From NCBI RefSeq assembly GCF_001632365.1, contig NW_024468530.1:411876-475875 (forward strand): a stretch of DNA of 64,000 nucleotides. Reading direction: 5' to 3'. Shown piece by piece: positions 23,301 to 35,997 of the stretch. Numbering within the stretch: the stretch's first letter is position 1; the number at the start of each line of letters is the position of its first letter. Below the pieces are notes generated by a model that had not been told where the DNA came from, did no database searches, and saw only the letters and a list, made by a program, of their open reading frames with translations. The stretch is from Laetiporus sulphureus 93-53 (taxonomy: Eukaryota > Basidiomycota > Agaricomycetes > Polyporales > Laetiporaceae). A program made the translations under genes and the position numbers.

Positions 23301-25973
23301 TTTAGGATAGCATCTTCTTCATCCTTGGTCAATTGCACGTCTTCACTGGATTCAATTCCTTGCGGGAAAGCTGTGACGTCCAAAGATGGTGCGTCTGCAG
23401 TAGCGCGTCCCATGTCAACATCAATAGGTTTGTTGCTCTCTTCGCTTGTCATTTCCCCGAATTTGATATACTGGGCTATCTCAACTATGAAGGCGGTCGT
23501 ACAAAACTACAATCTAACGTGAGCTCATGCGTTGAAAAATAGCATATAGGTAAGATAACTTGCCGTCTTCGGAGGATCGTTCTGATGGAGGTCAAGAGTC
23601 AGGTACCACCGATCAAAGAAGTCAGGTTGAAGCATACCAAGTCAATGCCAGGAAGCAGAAGTTCGAGTATAGGCAACAAATGTTTAGCGCCCGCATAATA
23701 AACGTGACGGCACACAAGTGCAGGTGCGACAGCTCCTAGTGCTTTGATCACAGCAATCGTGCGTTGCGTCTGAAATCGCATGAGCAATTTCACAGAAAAC
23801 TAAGGGACAGCACCATTACCTCAACCAACGTTTCAAGTGCAGGTACTGCCCGTTCCAATACAGGATGGAGTATAAGGTCAGGCTCCATAATACTCATTGA
23901 TTTGAGACAGCTTTGAATATTGCTGACAGTCGAATTGTCCGGTGAGAACATAGCCAGCAGCGCAACCGTCCTGAGACTCTTCACAAGCTCGCGCTTCATA
24001 TCCCGTGTCAATCGCCGGTGCTGAAGATGCCGTGAGATCAGCTTGGTCATATTACTGATATCGTCCGAACTGACCAGTGGCGTTTTGCAATCAGGCTGCT
24101 GTTCCTCATACCAACCTATATGATGACGGGTAAGCCGATATCTGGAAGAAGTGATCATAAATACTCACGTTTGTTGAACTCATACACAATGTGTTTGATG
24201 AACGCGCTGAGCTGAAGGAACAAAATATGGTAGTTAATATACTGTATTATGATTTCGGACAACGGCAAATGTGCTATATAGGGTATCAAGGTACTTACAT
24301 CGGATGTCCAGGTCCCAGAATTCGTAGGATGGAAAAAGCCCTCAGTAGAGGCGATTAACTTCACCAGAGAATCTAGAGCTCTGCACCCGGCGAGATACGT
24401 TTTAGCCTTCGAATATACGCCTTTCGCAAGAGATGCAGAGAGATAGTCGCTTAGCCCACCACCGTTGTGCTGAGGGAGAGGTGTTGATGACCTTGACGTC
24501 AACGGCGTAAATGCGGGCGTCGGAGTGGTAGATCCAGGGCTCGACATCCCGTCCTGTGCCATTGAGTATACGATGATGCGCGCGAGCGATGCTAGACCGG
24601 TAGATCCGTCAAAATTGCCGTCCTTGCACTTCGTTCGACGAACTCACATATTCTACCCGACGGCTTAGGTAATCTGTTAAGCTCGAAGCTGGCCTGGTTG
24701 TCCGCATTAGGACCCGTTGTCAGAGAACCAGCGTCGGCGAGCGGAATTTCTGCCAGCACCATGAGCATCGATCATCCTGAGCGGACCAGCTCTGCATCAA
24801 CCCACCCATGGATGCCAGACATTTGGTCACAATGAAATTCCAGTCATGTTCGGTGAATATACCGACATCTGAATACAAGCCCGACCACTTCCATTTGTTC
24901 TCAAGATCCCTCTTGTCCCACTTCGGCCTCCCCTCACCCTCCGACCTCGCATCGTCAGGGATCTCCTCAATTCTGAGAGGATCACTGACCGTCGGGTCCA
25001 CGTGCATCTCTGCAAGGTTCGCAAAAAACTGCAGCATATGATCGTCAAACATGTACGAGTTGACCGATTCCCAAAGGCGGAACATCATGGGGAGGTAGGA
25101 TTGAGGATGTGACATGGGAAGAAACGTCAACATGTAATACTGAGAAGCGAGGATAGTCTGCAACAAATATGTCAGCATCCAAAGTGATGGAGAGTTCCGA
25201 AGACGCCGTACGCTAAGGCTAGTTCCCTTCATCATGGGCAAGAACGTCGACAGCATTTCGTCTATGGCTACAGGGTGGAAAAACCTCTGTATGTTCTCAG
25301 CAATGTACCCCATGTACCAAGATGTTTGGCTGCATCATTGGTAGGTAGAGTTACATCAGGTTATGTGAATGCGAGGGAGAAGAGGGGCGCTCGTCACCTA
25401 ATCTCGAATTGTCTCCTCGTCATGAACAAATCCTTGCTCAGAATATTGAAAATGGGCTTCCAGGGAAACCTCATATCCCAAATGGACAGCTTATTCTTCG
25501 ACCTGGTCAGCAAATAGAGGGCATCGCATCCCGCAGCGACAACGTGATTGGGCATGCCCGGCGTTGTGCAGACATTGAAATAAAGCTTCGCGGTGGCAAT
25601 TCTCTTCTCTTTGGGAATAGGGTATTTCAGCATGAACCAGCTGGACAGCGTCACATATGTCACTCCTCACGTAGAGTGGTCGGATGCGGGCGACGTACTA
25701 AGTCAACATGCTGTCCCACTGCAGGAAACCAGGATCATAATCCTTGGCATCCACGCATTGGGTCAAGCGTAATAGAATAAGGTCAAGCAATTCTTGCATC
25801 TTCAAGTAGGGCTCAATGGAGTACGGCAGGTCCTTTGCATAATTACGAAGCTTCTTCATGTAGTGATCCGTGGCGTTCATGATGTCGTGTGGGATGCGCG
25901 GGGTAGAGCCCGGCCCGGGATCGTCGACGGACAGCGAGGAAAGGTTCAGACCATCCATGTCTTGCAGGCGCAT
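17311..25973 (-). CDS. BLM10: Proteasome activator Blm10 / PA200
   Basis: A very large HEAT-repeat protein that caps the 20S proteasome and opens its gate; PA200 homologues are linked to acetyl-histone turnover and DNA repair. About 25-30 short exons cover 8.7 kb. The N-terminal part has YAKDLPYSIEPYLKMQELLD, YPIPKEKRIATAKLYF and IQRFFHPVAIDEML, all typical. MFRLWESVNSYMFDDHMLQF and the tryptophan-rich KWSGLYSDVGIFTEHDWNF match the conserved central region. The C-terminal block reads RHAAILGICALV, YPYTVERWLPDLL, then VRKCASNFKKTHQDTWHED and a final LLTGSSY. A last intron (17374-17319) and an 8-nt exon (17318-17311) complete the end as Tyr-Tyr-Ala-stop, the HbYX-type tail that docks into the 20S alpha ring. 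Start is ATG 25973 or 25958 (MDGLNLSSL). Individual middle exons were not all resolved. Confidence 0.9.
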
Positions 25974-26292
25974 TCAGCAGGGTGTGACGGGTGTGCAAAC
26001 GAGGAGTCAGATGGAAGAGCAGAGCAGTGATTGAGGAATACAGGGGGAGGCGGGCGCACCGCCGAATGATATAAGAGGCTTGTGGCGCCGCTTGCTGATC
26101 GGGACTAAGGTCATCCACATCAATTATCGAGCGCAGTTATAAGGAGACTCGGTTCTGTCGCACGCATTGGTATTCCGATGTCGGCTGCAGCATGCGACGG
26201 CATGAGTCGTACGTACAGGTGCATTCTGATGCAATGTTTAGTTATGCACACGGCGAATGGCGTATTAGAAGCACGCTTATTGGTCGCTAGGT
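25974..26292. other. Intergenic, upstream of BLM10
   Basis: Promoter region of BLM10 plus the 3' end of the next leftward gene. No TATA box or repeat stands out. Confidence 0.35.
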
Positions 26293-27469
26293 CTATAACG
26301 CGGAAGCAGAACTCGACGCTACATCTTGCAACTCCTTGATGGCTTTCCGGCGCACCAAGTCCCACACTCCATTCCTCTGTGTTCGCGCATCACCCAATCC
26401 ATCTCTGATCTCCTCCAGCCTCTCAATGTACTCCCTTCCATCATCCTGGAACTCCCGCAGTGTTGCCAGCGATTTTTCCAAGCTCTCTAGCTGGACATCA
26501 GGATGGCTGAAGTGGGCGCCGTCGTAAACAGTTCCGGCCCCCTCCCCATTCATCAATAGGAAGAGTTTGTGCACAACGGGAGTGAGGTCGGGAGCCCGTG
26601 CCAGTCTCTCTTCCCTCTCATCATCTTCGTCGTCACCCTCATCTTCCCGTTTCGGCACTACTGAAGCATCTTCTTCACCGTTCACTGGAGCGCCGCCGGC
26701 ATTCTTCAAAAGCACATTCTGCTGAACCGTCCCAGAAGTCGGCTCGGGGTCTTCACTCATGACTTGCCACAGCCTTCCGAGCGCTCGTCGCAGTGCAGTC
26801 TCACCTTCAATGAGACTATTTGTGGCGCTTTCGAGTTCATCAAGCAGACGAGATCGGAAGGAGTTCGTCACTGCCTTGTCCATGACGAAAGAGGTGTATG
26901 AGAAGTGCTGCGTGTTCGGTGTAGGATATGGAGCCGTCAAAGGAGGCGAAGGTGATCGCAGATGAGGCAGAACGATTGTCGAAGGTGGCTCTGGTTCCGG
27001 CGGAAGCAACAGCTTGATGCGCTTACGTGCACGCTCTTCAGCCTATGCGATCGAGCAATCAAGCGTAGTTCACGCGCATGTTGAGTGACGGTACGTACCT
27101 CCCAGTCTTCCAGGCCAGGTGCCCAGGGGGCAATCTTCCCTCTTCGAACCCATCTCGCGTCATGTACCGTTTTACGACCCCAATTACCTTTCGCCGCTGT
27201 GTAACGAATGCCGTCGTCTTCGTAAACGTGAGATGGGTAATACCATGCGTTCTTGTCGAAAGACGGTAGGCTCGCGACACTGTGTAAGACACGATACCAC
27301 ATCAGATTTGACAGAATTAGTGCCAGAATGATCATTGCGCTGACCTAGGATCTCCGTATCTCGCCTCTTCGAGCATGACTGCGTTGAAATTCCTCTTTTG
27401 CGCGAGCGCTGGCGTTTCTTGCATGCCTGTCGATGCTTGCAGTTCATGTAAAGCAAGATCTGCGGCCAT
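26293..27469 (-). CDS. Acidic/basic nuclear-type protein, possibly Rxt2-like
   Basis: Three exons (27469-27345, 27279-27099, 27042-26293) give exactly 351 residues. The N-terminal third has a striking conserved-looking block: FDKNAWYYPSHVYEDDGIRY, then GNWGRKTVHDARWVRRGKI, APWAPGLEDWE and ARKRIKLLLPPE. The last contains a basic nuclear-localisation type run. The middle is Pro-rich, followed by a helical region (FRSRLLDELESATNSLI), an acidic insert (EGDDEDDEREER) and two further helices (LESLEKSLATLREF, EYIERLEEIRDGLG). The basic RRGK block, the Pro/acidic middle and the C-terminal helices recall Rxt2, a subunit of the Rpd3L histone deacetylase complex, but the match is weak and I leave the symbol blank. 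Promoter shared divergently with the gene at 27814. Confidence 0.7.
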
Positions 27470-27813
27470 GTAGTGTATGCCTTGGTGGGAGAGAATCGCC
27501 CAGGAGCGCTAATGAGGACTCCAGTAACTGTGGCCCGGCGCATGTAAGTGGCAGTCTGCACACCGGCACCGGCAGATGCCGCGACACTCCTATTGGCCAG
27601 CCCAGCTCACCACAGTTCTCCTTCGTCTGGCACAGATCTGGCTTGTTCGCTCTTTTGTACAGAGGTAAGTACTTCACGCCTGGCTGCGCGCTGCTTGTTG
27701 CATTTTCTAACGGCAAGAACTATGCGCTGCTCGTGTGCTTGTATCATTCGCGTGCCACTCCTGAAGAGCGACCTGGGCGAACTTCACTACATACGGCGTC
27801 ATCGGACGCGTAT
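27470..27813. promoter_or_regulatory. Divergent upstream region
   Basis: It lies between the Rxt2-like gene (-) and the large disordered-protein gene (+). The frame of the downstream gene is open upstream of its ATG, so a longer N-terminus or an upstream exon cannot be excluded. No clear TATA box. Confidence 0.35.
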
Positions 27814-30800
27814 ATGGCTACCACTGAAACTTTGGATTCGTCCGGGAATGACCAGAATGCGGAAGAAGTCAGTCGAAGGGTTGGGGGACAAGCTGGAGAA
27901 CCGGAGCATAACTTCTCCTCAAAGGAGCATGTGGCTGTAGAGGTTTTAGAAGGACAGCTGCAGGACGCAAGCCCTGTATCTCCTTCATCGGCAACAGGCT
28001 CGACGCCGTACAGGGCGAGTCCAGTCAATGGGCTGCCGCCTGGAGCAACGAACGCTCCTACTTTGAACGTGCCTCATCCCAAGAAGTTCAGCCACAGCAA
28101 CATCAACAAGAAGTTCTTGGAGAAGACGCTATCCACCTCCTCTCCAGGTTCGAGTTCATCCGTGTCTTCTGCGGCGAAGGTTGGAAGCACAACACGTATG
28201 TTGTTCCCTGACCTCAGTAGCTGTATGCGGTCTTTGACACATAAAATGTGCAGCAAAACCTATGGCTCAGACAGCACCTTCTCATTCCCGGCTGGTGACC
28301 ACCAAGCTAACTGCTTCGCCGCAGCCATCAATGACAACCGGACCAGGATGGTCTCGTCCTCCATCATCTGTGTCCTCTGTGGCTCCTACCCCTTCATCTG
28401 CCACTAACCCCAAACCTCCGCCTCTCCTTACCTCAACAACCAATACATCTGCCCCTCAACCAGCCCCCGCAGGGAAAGTCATCCAACCGCAACCGCGTGG
28501 AGCGTCTGAGATGTTCGCGACTTCTGTAAAGAAGGATGGTCCCAGTAGACCTGCATGGGGCAACGCGAAGAACGCAGCGACCGTGGTCAGTAAGTTGGAT
28601 GCAGTAGCTAGTGACTTTCCGACAGCGGCAGAAGTAGCGCAAGGTAAACCTTTGTTCATCCATGCTGTCATGGGCAACACATAATATAGTCCCATTGCAG
28701 GTCGAACATCAAGAGCGTTGGAGATCAAGGAAGCTGCTCAAGCCTCCGAAGTTCAGAAGCAAGCATTGGCTGCAGAGGAGGATACATTTCGTGGAGTGCA
28801 CCTTGATCCTAAGGCGCATCACTGGGATGAGGTAGGCGACGATCGCAGTCAGTATCGCAGTTCTCACCGCATTTTCAGATGGAGGAAGACAACGACGATT
28901 TCCTTGGCGGAGTCATCGAGTTCGAAGATGGCCGACAGTACAAAGTCGAGGAGACGGAGATAGTTCAATCAGCATCGATATCCCAAGTCTCCGTGCGGGG
29001 GTCTGATGGAGGTTTCGATTCCACACAACATCCAGTGAGCAAAGAGGAAAGATTTGCGGATGACTTCGACAGAAGCTGGCCTCGGTCAAAACACGCCATG
29101 GGGTTCCCTCCCCCTCGAGACCAGTACTCAAACGGCGCTCCGTCTTCGGCGTCCTCGCAGTCTGTGCATTCTCCTCAAGAATCGTCTCGCGTGCTATTCA
29201 ATGAGAGGTCAAATAGGTTAGAGCCCTATTCTAGCGCTCACCCACCTCATCGGCAGAACGGGGCAGGACCGTCCTCCTTCTTCTCACGCAGAGACAGTCG
29301 GTCTGACTATGCTGCACCACCTTCGGAGATGAGACCAGGACGTGACGTGCCTCCTCATGTTCACGCACCAGGAGTACAGCTTCTGCAAAAGGAATTCGGA
29401 CATAATGAATTTCGTCAGGAAAGCCATTACGGACGTTCTCGTGTCGTTGGAGACCACCACGGACCAATTACTACGTCGCCACTTGAGACATCTCGCTTCC
29501 GCGACCGAGAATCGCATCGACGAGATTTTGGCGCCCCGCCACCAGCTCTTACGCGCACATCTTCTCAGGGGTTTAAAGGGCGGAGTAGAGATCAGCACAC
29601 TCCGTATGGCATGCCCGGTGGCATGCCCAGCTTGTCTCCCGGAGGTAGAGATGGCGAAGAGCGTCCCCGTCAAACATCCACAATGGGACCACCTCCCTTG
29701 CCGATATCTCCGACGAAAGACAGTGGACCTGGCAGGGAATTACCGCCGCATATGTCGACTCCGCAGAGATCACCAGCTTGCATATCACAGACTACGACTC
29801 TCGCTGAAGGTTTGCATCCCAGCCCACTTCCGGTACCGCCCTCTACGTTACCGCCAGTCGAGCCCTCTGCCAACGCTCCAACGCCAGCAGGAACGGAAAC
29901 TTCACCTCTGCCACCAACGCAGTCGCCCGTAGATATCGATGAGGTGCGCAAAGCAGTCATGCATAACGCCGTTGAGCGCGCCAGAATTCGAAGGCAACAG
30001 GAAGAAGAAGAGCGGGAGAAAGAGAAGGAACGTGCTCGCAAAAAAGCGGCGGAGCTTGAGGAGAAAATGAAGACAATGGAGAAGGCCAAGGCGTCACAAG
30101 GACCAGAAGCTAACGGGACAGCGGAATCCCAGGTCTGCTTATGATCCATCTCCTGCTTATTGGCGCATGTTAACGATGTCTTCAGGCGATTAATGTCATT
30201 GACAGTGCTGTCAAAGGCGCGATTGCTAAGGAGGCAATTGTTCAGGAGGTCACGTCAAACAACGCCGATGCTTCAAGGTCAGGTACCTCTATAGAGCAAC
30301 CGCCTTTAGCTCGGCCGGCTTTCAATCAGGCAGCGTCATCTAAGGGCACATTTCGTCCTGCACAACCTCGGCAAATGTCATTCGCTTCATCTGTTGCTGG
30401 CGAGATGCCCTCACCTGCTGCTGAAGCGCAATCCTGGCGAAGCAGAGGCTCCGGCCGCTCATCACCTCCTCATCATGGTCCGCCAAGTGATGAGCAACTG
30501 CTACCACCGCCTCTCATCCATGAGGTAGAGGCCTTACTCGTCAATTCTGACGAGGATCTGGAAGTGGTGGACTTCTCTGAGATGGGCAAGCTGGTCGATG
30601 CACATGGTACCGCACTACAGCCTCAAGAGTCATTGCAAACAATTCATCCCTTGTCAATGCGGCCTCTCAGGCCTGTTGCAGCCGATTTCTTTGGAGACAG
30701 CAAGGCAGCACATGAGCTAACGTCGGCTGCCATTACTGACGAGAGTACGTGGAGACGTAAGAGTACGCATCAAAATCATTCGCCGGAGCGGCCAGAGATT

Positions 30801-33092
30801 GTCTTCGCAACGGGACCCAAAGGAGAAAGGCCGATGACCTCATTGGAACAGGCAGACATCCTCAGATTGCCTGGACACTCCCCGGTCTCAAATGCGCATT
30901 CAGCGATTGTGCCGTATCTCAGGCATCATGATGACCATGCTCGTCCTCATCCCAATTCCAATCACCTCGCAGCTGCACCTGCCCATCATGTAAACGGGTC
31001 GCAACGATCACCATTGACTTCGTCTTATCGGGAGGCACCGATGTCGACATTGGACGACACACTGTCGCGGATCAAGGGTGCGCTGGATGGGATGCATTCT
31101 CAAACAGAGCCTGTCAAACATGCCAAATGGTTGCCACCTGCTCTTCGACTCAAGCCTGCACATGATATATGCCTTCCATCGGAAGTCTTTGATGTTACGG
31201 GCTTTGAGCCTCCCAAGTCTCCCAAACCCGCTTGGAATGTCTACGGCGTCAAGCTTCCCCATGTCTCTCGTCCTGTGCCGCCTATTTCCAGACAGCAGCT
31301 TCGGTCTTCGCAAAATACTTCGGCTTCCAGTTGGCCAGAGATTTATTCATGGAATTCCTCTGCTGCCGGTGTTCGACGACGTGGTTTGTCGATCAACGAT
31401 ATATTATTCCGTGAGCCTTTCACATACAAAAGAAGTCCACGATACACAGTGAGGCTACCACAGAGGCGATATGCCCTTCGGCCGGTCATCGAAGAAGCCA
31501 TTAGCCCCGTTGTGAATCTGCCTTCTAAGCCGTCTGGTGTAAGACCTACCTCTGCAAATACACAGATGCCAGACGACTCGCAACGGGGTGAATCAATGCA
31601 GACTTCCTTCGTGGAGGTCCAGCCCCCGGATGCTTTCTCTCAGTACACACTGGATACTATTAGCCGGTCGCCTCCTCCCGAGCTGCTTTCTGGTTTACCT
31701 CATACAGCATCTCTTCCCAAAGGAGAGGCGGTATCCAGGTCCGCAGTTGTTGATGCTCCCGTGAGGTCACGGTCACAACCCAAGATGCCTGTTGGTTCTG
31801 ACGTTGCTTTCTACCGTGATGCGAGAGTTGATTATCGTGCGCAGCCAGAAACGACAGTAAACTTCATTGTGACCAGTGAACTGGAAGACGAACGTTCGAA
31901 TGCGACAGAGGCGGCTGTGTCGTTGAATGGCCTTCCTGGGCCTTCGGAGGACGGCCACCCTGAACCTCTTGCAAATCATGTCCCTGACAAGGCAGAAGGC
32001 AGCAAAAGTGAACAGGAGAAGACTACGCTCCCTGTAAGTTTGGACGACTGTGCTGTAGCGTTCTCTTCGCTGATAACGTTGCAGCCTGAGCGAGCGGTCA
32101 TCACTCCCCCTCCTAGCAATGCAAATGGCTTGCTCAATAAATTGCCAAGAACATCCAAGGACTCATCGCGGAGAGTTCCAGACCGTGAACATCTGAAGGC
32201 AGTCTGGTCACAAACATCCGATAAGGCGGATGTGCCATCGGTAAACTCTCTAAAGGGCATTGCAGATGACCTAACAGCTGTACCATTCACTTTGCATGAG
32301 GTGAAGTCTGAAGATGGTGAGACGCCTCCCCCTTCTGGTTCGGGGCCGTCGTCGAGGATGTCGTCACACGACGTTATACGTGCCTTCCAGCAAGTGCCTT
32401 CACCAACCGTGACGTCTCCATCAAGAAGTACGACTTTACCTCCACCAATAGGGTCACCACCGAACGGCCAGGCGGCGCGCTTGCCATATGCATATGCCCC
32501 CATGCCGACAGGAGGCCTACGGCCAACATACGGGTATCCCATGATGAGTCAGACTCCCAGTCCGACCATCATGTACCCTCCGCAGATGGCACCTAGTCCG
32601 GTACCTAGGCCAATGTTAGTCAACGGTCCACCTTCCCCATATGCTCAGCCAATTTGGATGCCAGTGCAAGGGCCAACTGCTCCTCCGCAACCGGCCACGA
32701 TGATGCGTCCGATTCCGTCGCCTTACCCTGCGCAGCTTCTACCTTACCCTTCACATGGTGGGGCAGTTCCGGTTTACGGTCCTCCACTCAACATGCAGGG
32801 CGCATCTACTCAATCAAACGGTATCCAGGGTCGAGCTAGCATGCCCATGATGAGTCCTGGATTGCAACCGGCCATTCCTAATCTTCCGATGTATGGCAGT
32901 AGTCCCGTTCTCATGCATTCGCCATCGATGTTACCAATGCCGCCAGCTTATGCTGGTGTGCTCCCCAACCGGGGACAAGGACGGGAACATGCTCCGGGAA
33001 TGCCAGCAATGTCTCCGTCCATGAATCATCACCCGCCACCTGCCGGTTCATACGGTGTTGCGCCGAACTCCTATTCACGTCCATCGTGGTGA
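27814..33092 (+). CDS. Large disordered Pro/Ser-rich protein with PY-rich C-terminus
   Basis: Five exons (27814-28195, 28254-28643, 28701-28831, 28879-30132, 30186-33092) join with consistent phases to give 1,687 residues. I do not recognise a named family. Short ordered blocks occur near the N-terminus: HPKKFSHSNINKKFLEKT, LVTTKLTASPQPSMTTGPGW, DFPTAAEVAQGRTSRALEIK, then TFRGVHLDPKAHHWDEMEED and FLGGVIEFEDGRQYKV. A weak resemblance to the N-terminus of PRRC2/BAT2 proteins is possible. A charged coiled-coil stretch of about 60 residues rich in E, R and K lies around the end of exon 4. The last 220 residues are low complexity, dominated by P, M, Y, S and G (YAYAPMPTGG, MYPPQMAPSPVPRP, PYPAQLLPYP), like RNA-binding or condensate-forming tails. 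A role in RNA biology is inference only. Convergent with the succinyl-CoA ligase gene, 162 bp away. Confidence 0.85.
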
Positions 33093-33254
33093 CACGCACT
33101 CATATCCAGGTTTGTCTTCTTACGGTTGCTGCTACTGTGCCGTGTCCTTTGCGCGCGACCTGTATATACTCTGTTTTCTTGCTCATCGTTAAACGCTGTC
33201 GTTGCATAAGTTATCCGTATTACAAGCAATCAGGACTAGTCGGGACCATCTTCA

Positions 33255-34985
33255 TTAAGCATGAGCCAATCGAACAGCGTTCTCCGCTGCTTCGTCTAGT
33301 TCATCAAATGGTATGATCTTCAGGCCCGAGTCACGGATCATCCTGGAAGGAGCCCTTGAGACACAGAAAAGCGAGATCTTGGCGTCACTCACTGTTTCGC
33401 CTCTGTCTCCTTCGTCCCCTTCAAACGGACGACCAAGGGTATGTGCAGGCCAAGCTCTTTGGCTGCTTGAATGACGCCCTCAGCGATGTAATCACAACGC
33501 ATGATGCCTGGTATTAAAGACTTCAGTCCTGCAGATTGATAAGCCACGCTTGAGATTTTGGCGTACCGCCGAAGATGTTGATGAAAATGCTCTTGACCGC
33601 GGCGTCAGCGAAAAGGATCTCGAATGCTTTCTTCACAGTCTCCGGCGTAGCACCCCTTGGATCGGTCACTACCGTCTGTCATTCCGAAGAACAGATCACT
33701 CACCCGCCCACATCAAGGAAGTTAGCAGGATTGCCTCCATGCAGTGCTAGGACATCCATAGTGGCCATAGCCAATCCAGCGCCGTTCACCAGGCAGCCAA
33801 TGTTGCCATCGAGCTTGATGAAGTTAAGGTTAGCCTTTTGGGCCTCAACCTCCGAGGGCTCTTCCTGAGTGATATCACGGAGCGCGAAAATATCCTTCTG
33901 ACGGAACTCAGCGTTGTCATCAAAACCGAGCTTGGCATCCATGCTTCGGCACCGCGATAAGCATCTCAGAATAGCTGACAAGGTTGGCTAAACCTACCAG
34001 AGAACATGACCATCCGCCGTTTCACCCAGCGGGTTGATCTCAATCTGCGTCGCATCTTTGTCCTTGAATACCTTATACAGGTTTATGAAGATCTCGGCAG
34101 CTTCATCCTCAGCAGCCTCAGTCTTGAATCCCAGCTTCTTGGCTACTCCCAAAGCCTCGGCTTTGCTGAGACCCCTCGAGAAGTGGATCGGAGTGGTGAT
34201 GATAGCACTTGGGTCCTTCGCGGCGACTTCCTCGATGTTCATGCCTCCCTGGGATGACACAACTAATACGGGACCTTCTGTAACACGATCATTGAGAACC
34301 GCGACGTAATACTCATGTGCAGCATCTCGACGCTCAGCCAGCATCACCTAAACGGCGTATGCGCTCAATCGCGGTAGAGGATGTAGGTGAGAAACAACGC
34401 ACCGCATTGCAGATGCGGCCTGCAGCACCAGTCTGCTTGGTTATAAGCTTCGCGCCAAGCATCTTGCCAGCAAACTCCTTCGCCTGTTCAGGACTGCCAT
34501 ACTATGAGTCGACTCGTTGACCCCACGATGAACATGCGTACCTCTCCACCACATGCACTCCACCTTGGAAGCCATTGTCAAACTTGCCTTTGCCTCTTCC
34601 GCCAGCCAGCACTTGAGCCTTGATCACACAGCCGGTCTTTCCTTTGGCGACCTGTCAGAGACGTATACACAATGCATAGGATGCCTCATACCGAATCGCT
34701 TGGCAGCCTCGAATGCCTCATCGGCCGAGTGGGCAGGTATGCTTTTTGGTGTCGGGACGCCGTACTGTGACGACAACGTGATAACGCGTGAGACTTGTTC
34801 AACGTACACCAGCAATTCTACTTACAGAATTCAACAACTTCACCGACTGGTACTCATGGATGGATAGGTAGCGCCTCTGACCCGCAGACGCGAACTGCAC
34901 CCCCCGTTTATAACGAATCACGACCAGATAGACACATGTATCTCACCCGAGCTACGGATCCTGCATTTCTGAGCGACCTAAGCAT
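33255..34985 (-). CDS. LSC2: Succinyl-CoA ligase beta subunit, mitochondrial
   Basis: Catalyses substrate-level phosphorylation in the citric acid cycle (succinyl-CoA plus NDP/ADP and phosphate to succinate, CoA and NTP). Exon 1 is a short presequence starting at ATG 34985 ([13 protein letters not shown]); exon 2 begins [15 protein letters not shown], the usual mature N-terminus. Then come [39 protein letters not shown] (ATP-grasp fold), [17 protein letters not shown], and the metal-binding region [12 protein letters not shown]. The C-terminal ligase domain has [49 protein letters not shown] and LVVRLKGT. It is complete and full length. Nucleotide preference (ADP or GDP) cannot be judged by eye. 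The alpha subunit is not in the window. Confidence 0.95.
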
Positions 34986-35997
34986 GGCAGCGAGAGCGGA
35001 CTATGGGCAAGGTGGACAATCAGACTAAGAAGCGGGGCGCCGGTGTTGTGGGGTTAAGAGAGAAAGCGGGGTGCGGCGTTTGCTTGTGGGCAGTGAAATG
35101 ACCCCGCTCCGACGGGTTGCCGTTCCCGCCTGTACATACGCCACCAAGACAGTTCACAGCAAACATTCTCGTTGCAAAGGTGTTGAAATTGCATTAATTT
35201 ACCCGTTGAGCGAGTAACGTCCATTTTGCACCTTTTGTCGGCATTTATTTGCAGCAAGCTGCTCTTAGTGATTTACAAGTGGTCGGACATCGCAACGCGG
35301 AGAAGTCAAAGAAAATCCCCACATTTTCTCATCATAAGAATCGGGTAGCTTCTGTGCAACGGCTTCAGCCACATCCCTGATACTCTTTCGCTAACACATG
35401 TCGCGTGCCTTTCGGCTCTCTACGTCCTAGTGGCCCTCGGAGGGTCACGATGTAAAGTACCGTCGTAATATGGAATATCTCGCAGGCCGCGACGCTCTCG
35501 GCCACCAAAGGGTCTCGAGCGTCACAGAGGTGTTCGCTTAGTCAGCAGCATGTTTTCCTTTGCAACCTCGGACGCCGTGTCTCCCTTCGACCGGAACGAT
35601 GACGACGGTTAGCAGAGTTCTGTGGCTCTTCCTGTCTCTCACCCGCCATTCTCACAGCAGCGTGGCCATGGGCTTGGTTCTGGGAGAAGGATAACGTGTC
35701 CTCGCTTTGAGTTCGGGCTGCTTACTGTTGAGTTGTCCGAAATTGTGCAGAGGAACATCGCGACTATCACTGTCTGGCTGTACATACAGTAATCTACATC
35801 TCCGAATTCATGCTATCGTTTGTTCAGACACCGTGGTCATTCTGATGTGACTGTTCGCGACTCGTTGCATTCGCGTTGCAGCCTCCACTTGGTTGTGACA
35901 CATACGTCCACGTCGCTCTGGAACTCATGCAAAGCGGCCTTTGTGCTTATAGCTCGTCCACCTTGCCCCTTCTATATCGCCTCTGCCTACAATTCAT
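34986..35997. promoter_or_regulatory. Long divergent intergenic region
   Basis: About 1 kb between LSC2 (-) and the DinB-like gene (+). No ORF with coding character and no tRNA-like sequence was found. It must contain both promoters; no clear TATA box was seen. Confidence 0.35.

Noticed and set aside
31976..32542. 188-codon antisense ORF within the large disordered-protein gene
   Set aside because: It is the mirror of a Ser/Pro-rich coding frame, which commonly leaves long open antisense frames.
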